NCBI GenBank assembly: GCA_934436435.1
Contig: CAKSAN010000001.1
Coordinates: forward strand, 1-64,000
DNA from: an uncultured Acetatifactor sp.
GTDB taxonomy: Bacteria > Bacillota > Clostridia > Lachnospirales > Lachnospiraceae
DNA length: 64,000 bases
Reading direction: 5' to 3'
The position numbers and the translations under genes were made by a program. Under the pieces are notes generated by a model that ran no database searches, was not told where the DNA came from, and worked only from the letters and a program-made list of their open reading frames with translations. How positions within the stretch are numbered: the stretch's first letter is position 1; every line of letters starts with the position of its first letter. Of the stretch, positions 63,557 through 64,000 are shown piece after piece.

Positions 63557-63835
63557 ATGAAAAAGAGAAGACAGCCGTACCAAACAGAAAAATGGATCGA
63601 TTCATTGCAGCTTCCCAAGGACGTGTGTATGGGGGCACTGCGGGTAACACTGACGGGAAATTCCGAGGTCTGGATCGAGAATTACAGGGGGATTCTGGAG
63701 TATACCGGAGAACGGATCCTGTTGCAGGCCAAGACCTGTCAGGTGTGTCTGGAAGGAAGCAGACTTTCCATCGACTATTATACCAATGAAGATATGAAGA
63801 TCAGCGGAAATATCTGTGCGCTGCGTTATTTATGA
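63557..63835 (+). CDS. yqfC: Sporulation protein YqfC (YabP/YqfC family)
   Basis: 92 residues of the YabP/YqfC family, beta-rich: LQLPKDVCMGALRVTLTGNSEVWIENYRGILEYTGERILLQAKTCQVCLEG, with a length and pattern like B. subtilis YqfC. In Bacillus it is made in the mother cell. No ribosome site precedes ATG 63557. yqfD follows, the conserved order. Confidence 0.9.
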   Translation: MKKRRQPYQTEKWIDSLQLPKDVCMGALRVTLTGNSEVWIENYRGILEYTGERILLQAKTCQVCLEGSRLSIDYYTNEDMKISGNICALRYL

Positions 63836-63868
63836 GGTAAATGGTTACGGAAAGGTAAGAGGGTTAAG

Positions 63869-64000
63869 ATGACGGAATGGATCAAACGCCTGCAGGGCTA
63901 TGTGAAGATTCGGGTATGGGGCTTTGCACCGGAGCGATTTATCAATCTGTGCAGCAATAAAAATATCTTGCTGTGGGAAATAGAAAAGCGGGAGGATACC
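63869..64000 (+). CDS. yqfD: Sporulation protein YqfD, 5' part (cut by window end)
   Basis: The frame opens at ATG 63869 with AGAGGG just upstream and runs through the last base of the window (44 codons). Its start, a Trp-Ile-Lys-Arg-Leu-Gln-Gly-Tyr-Val stretch followed by PERFINLCSNKNILLW, matches YqfD, a membrane protein made in sporulation and normally about 400 residues. It is the expected neighbour of yqfC. Confidence 0.88.
   Translation, partial: MTEWIKRLQGYVKIRVWGFAPERFINLCSNKNILLWEIEKREDT

Overview
The window looks like a chromosomal segment of a spore-forming, obligately anaerobic Firmicute, most probably a Lachnospiraceae-type Clostridium relative. Reasons: sporulation genes (a SpoIID/LytB-type protein, yqfC and the start of yqfD), anaerobic metabolism (NfnAB-type transhydrogenase, formate-tetrahydrofolate ligase plus FolD, Rex, a formate/nitrite channel), a probable Re-type citrate synthase next to NADP-isocitrate dehydrogenase, BspA-type leucine-rich surface proteins with a class B sortase, and strong AGGAGG ribosome sites. 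No database search was possible; family names rest on motifs read by eye.

Layout. 1-360: a 6S RNA gene with its own promoter and terminator. 395-9090: SpoIID-like protein, YihY/BrkB membrane protein, M18 aminopeptidase, QueA, PilZ and VanZ proteins, convergent prephenate dehydrogenase, and a formate/nitrite channel whose leader and downstream region are full of small palindromes. 9164-9545: a dispersed 50-nt repeat followed by six 51-bp tandem hairpins. 9779-14638: an EF-G-like GTPase and LeuS. 14695-15869 (minus): two unknown genes and a tiny Cys/Gly/Asn-rich protein behind a mother-cell-type sigma promoter. 16033-24215: sortase B, its likely LRR substrate, a second secreted LRR protein, and a subtilisin-like protease. 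24285-27857: probable Re-citrate synthase, FadR-type GntR regulator and NADP-ICDH, a route from acetyl-CoA and oxaloacetate to 2-oxoglutarate.

28082-37835 is an A+T-rich accessory island. It carries a run of immunity-type genes (YezG-like, three SMI1/KNR4, DUF4274-like) with no toxin in sight, an RNA 2'-phosphotransferase, three regulators, decayed second copies of rsgA and clpP, a GNAT acetyltransferase and an unknown protein. It ends at a palindromic element followed by a second copy of the 50-nt repeat and a second hairpin array (37815-38228).

38264-64000 returns to core genes: ABC-F ATPase and divergent rex, NAD(P)HX repair enzyme, alanine racemase, a MazF without an antitoxin, a CNNM/CorC membrane protein, YebC, glycosyltransferase plus membrane partner, TepA-like protease and FtsK/SpoIIIE, fhs-folD, zinc-ribbon membrane proteins, NfnAB, RlmH, Nth, pyrimidine-nucleoside phosphorylase, yqfC and yqfD (cut by the window end).

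The most unusual signals are the paired '50-nt repeat plus tandem hairpin' loci, the orphan immunity island with its RNA-repair-type enzyme, and the Cys-rich protein with a sporulation-type promoter.
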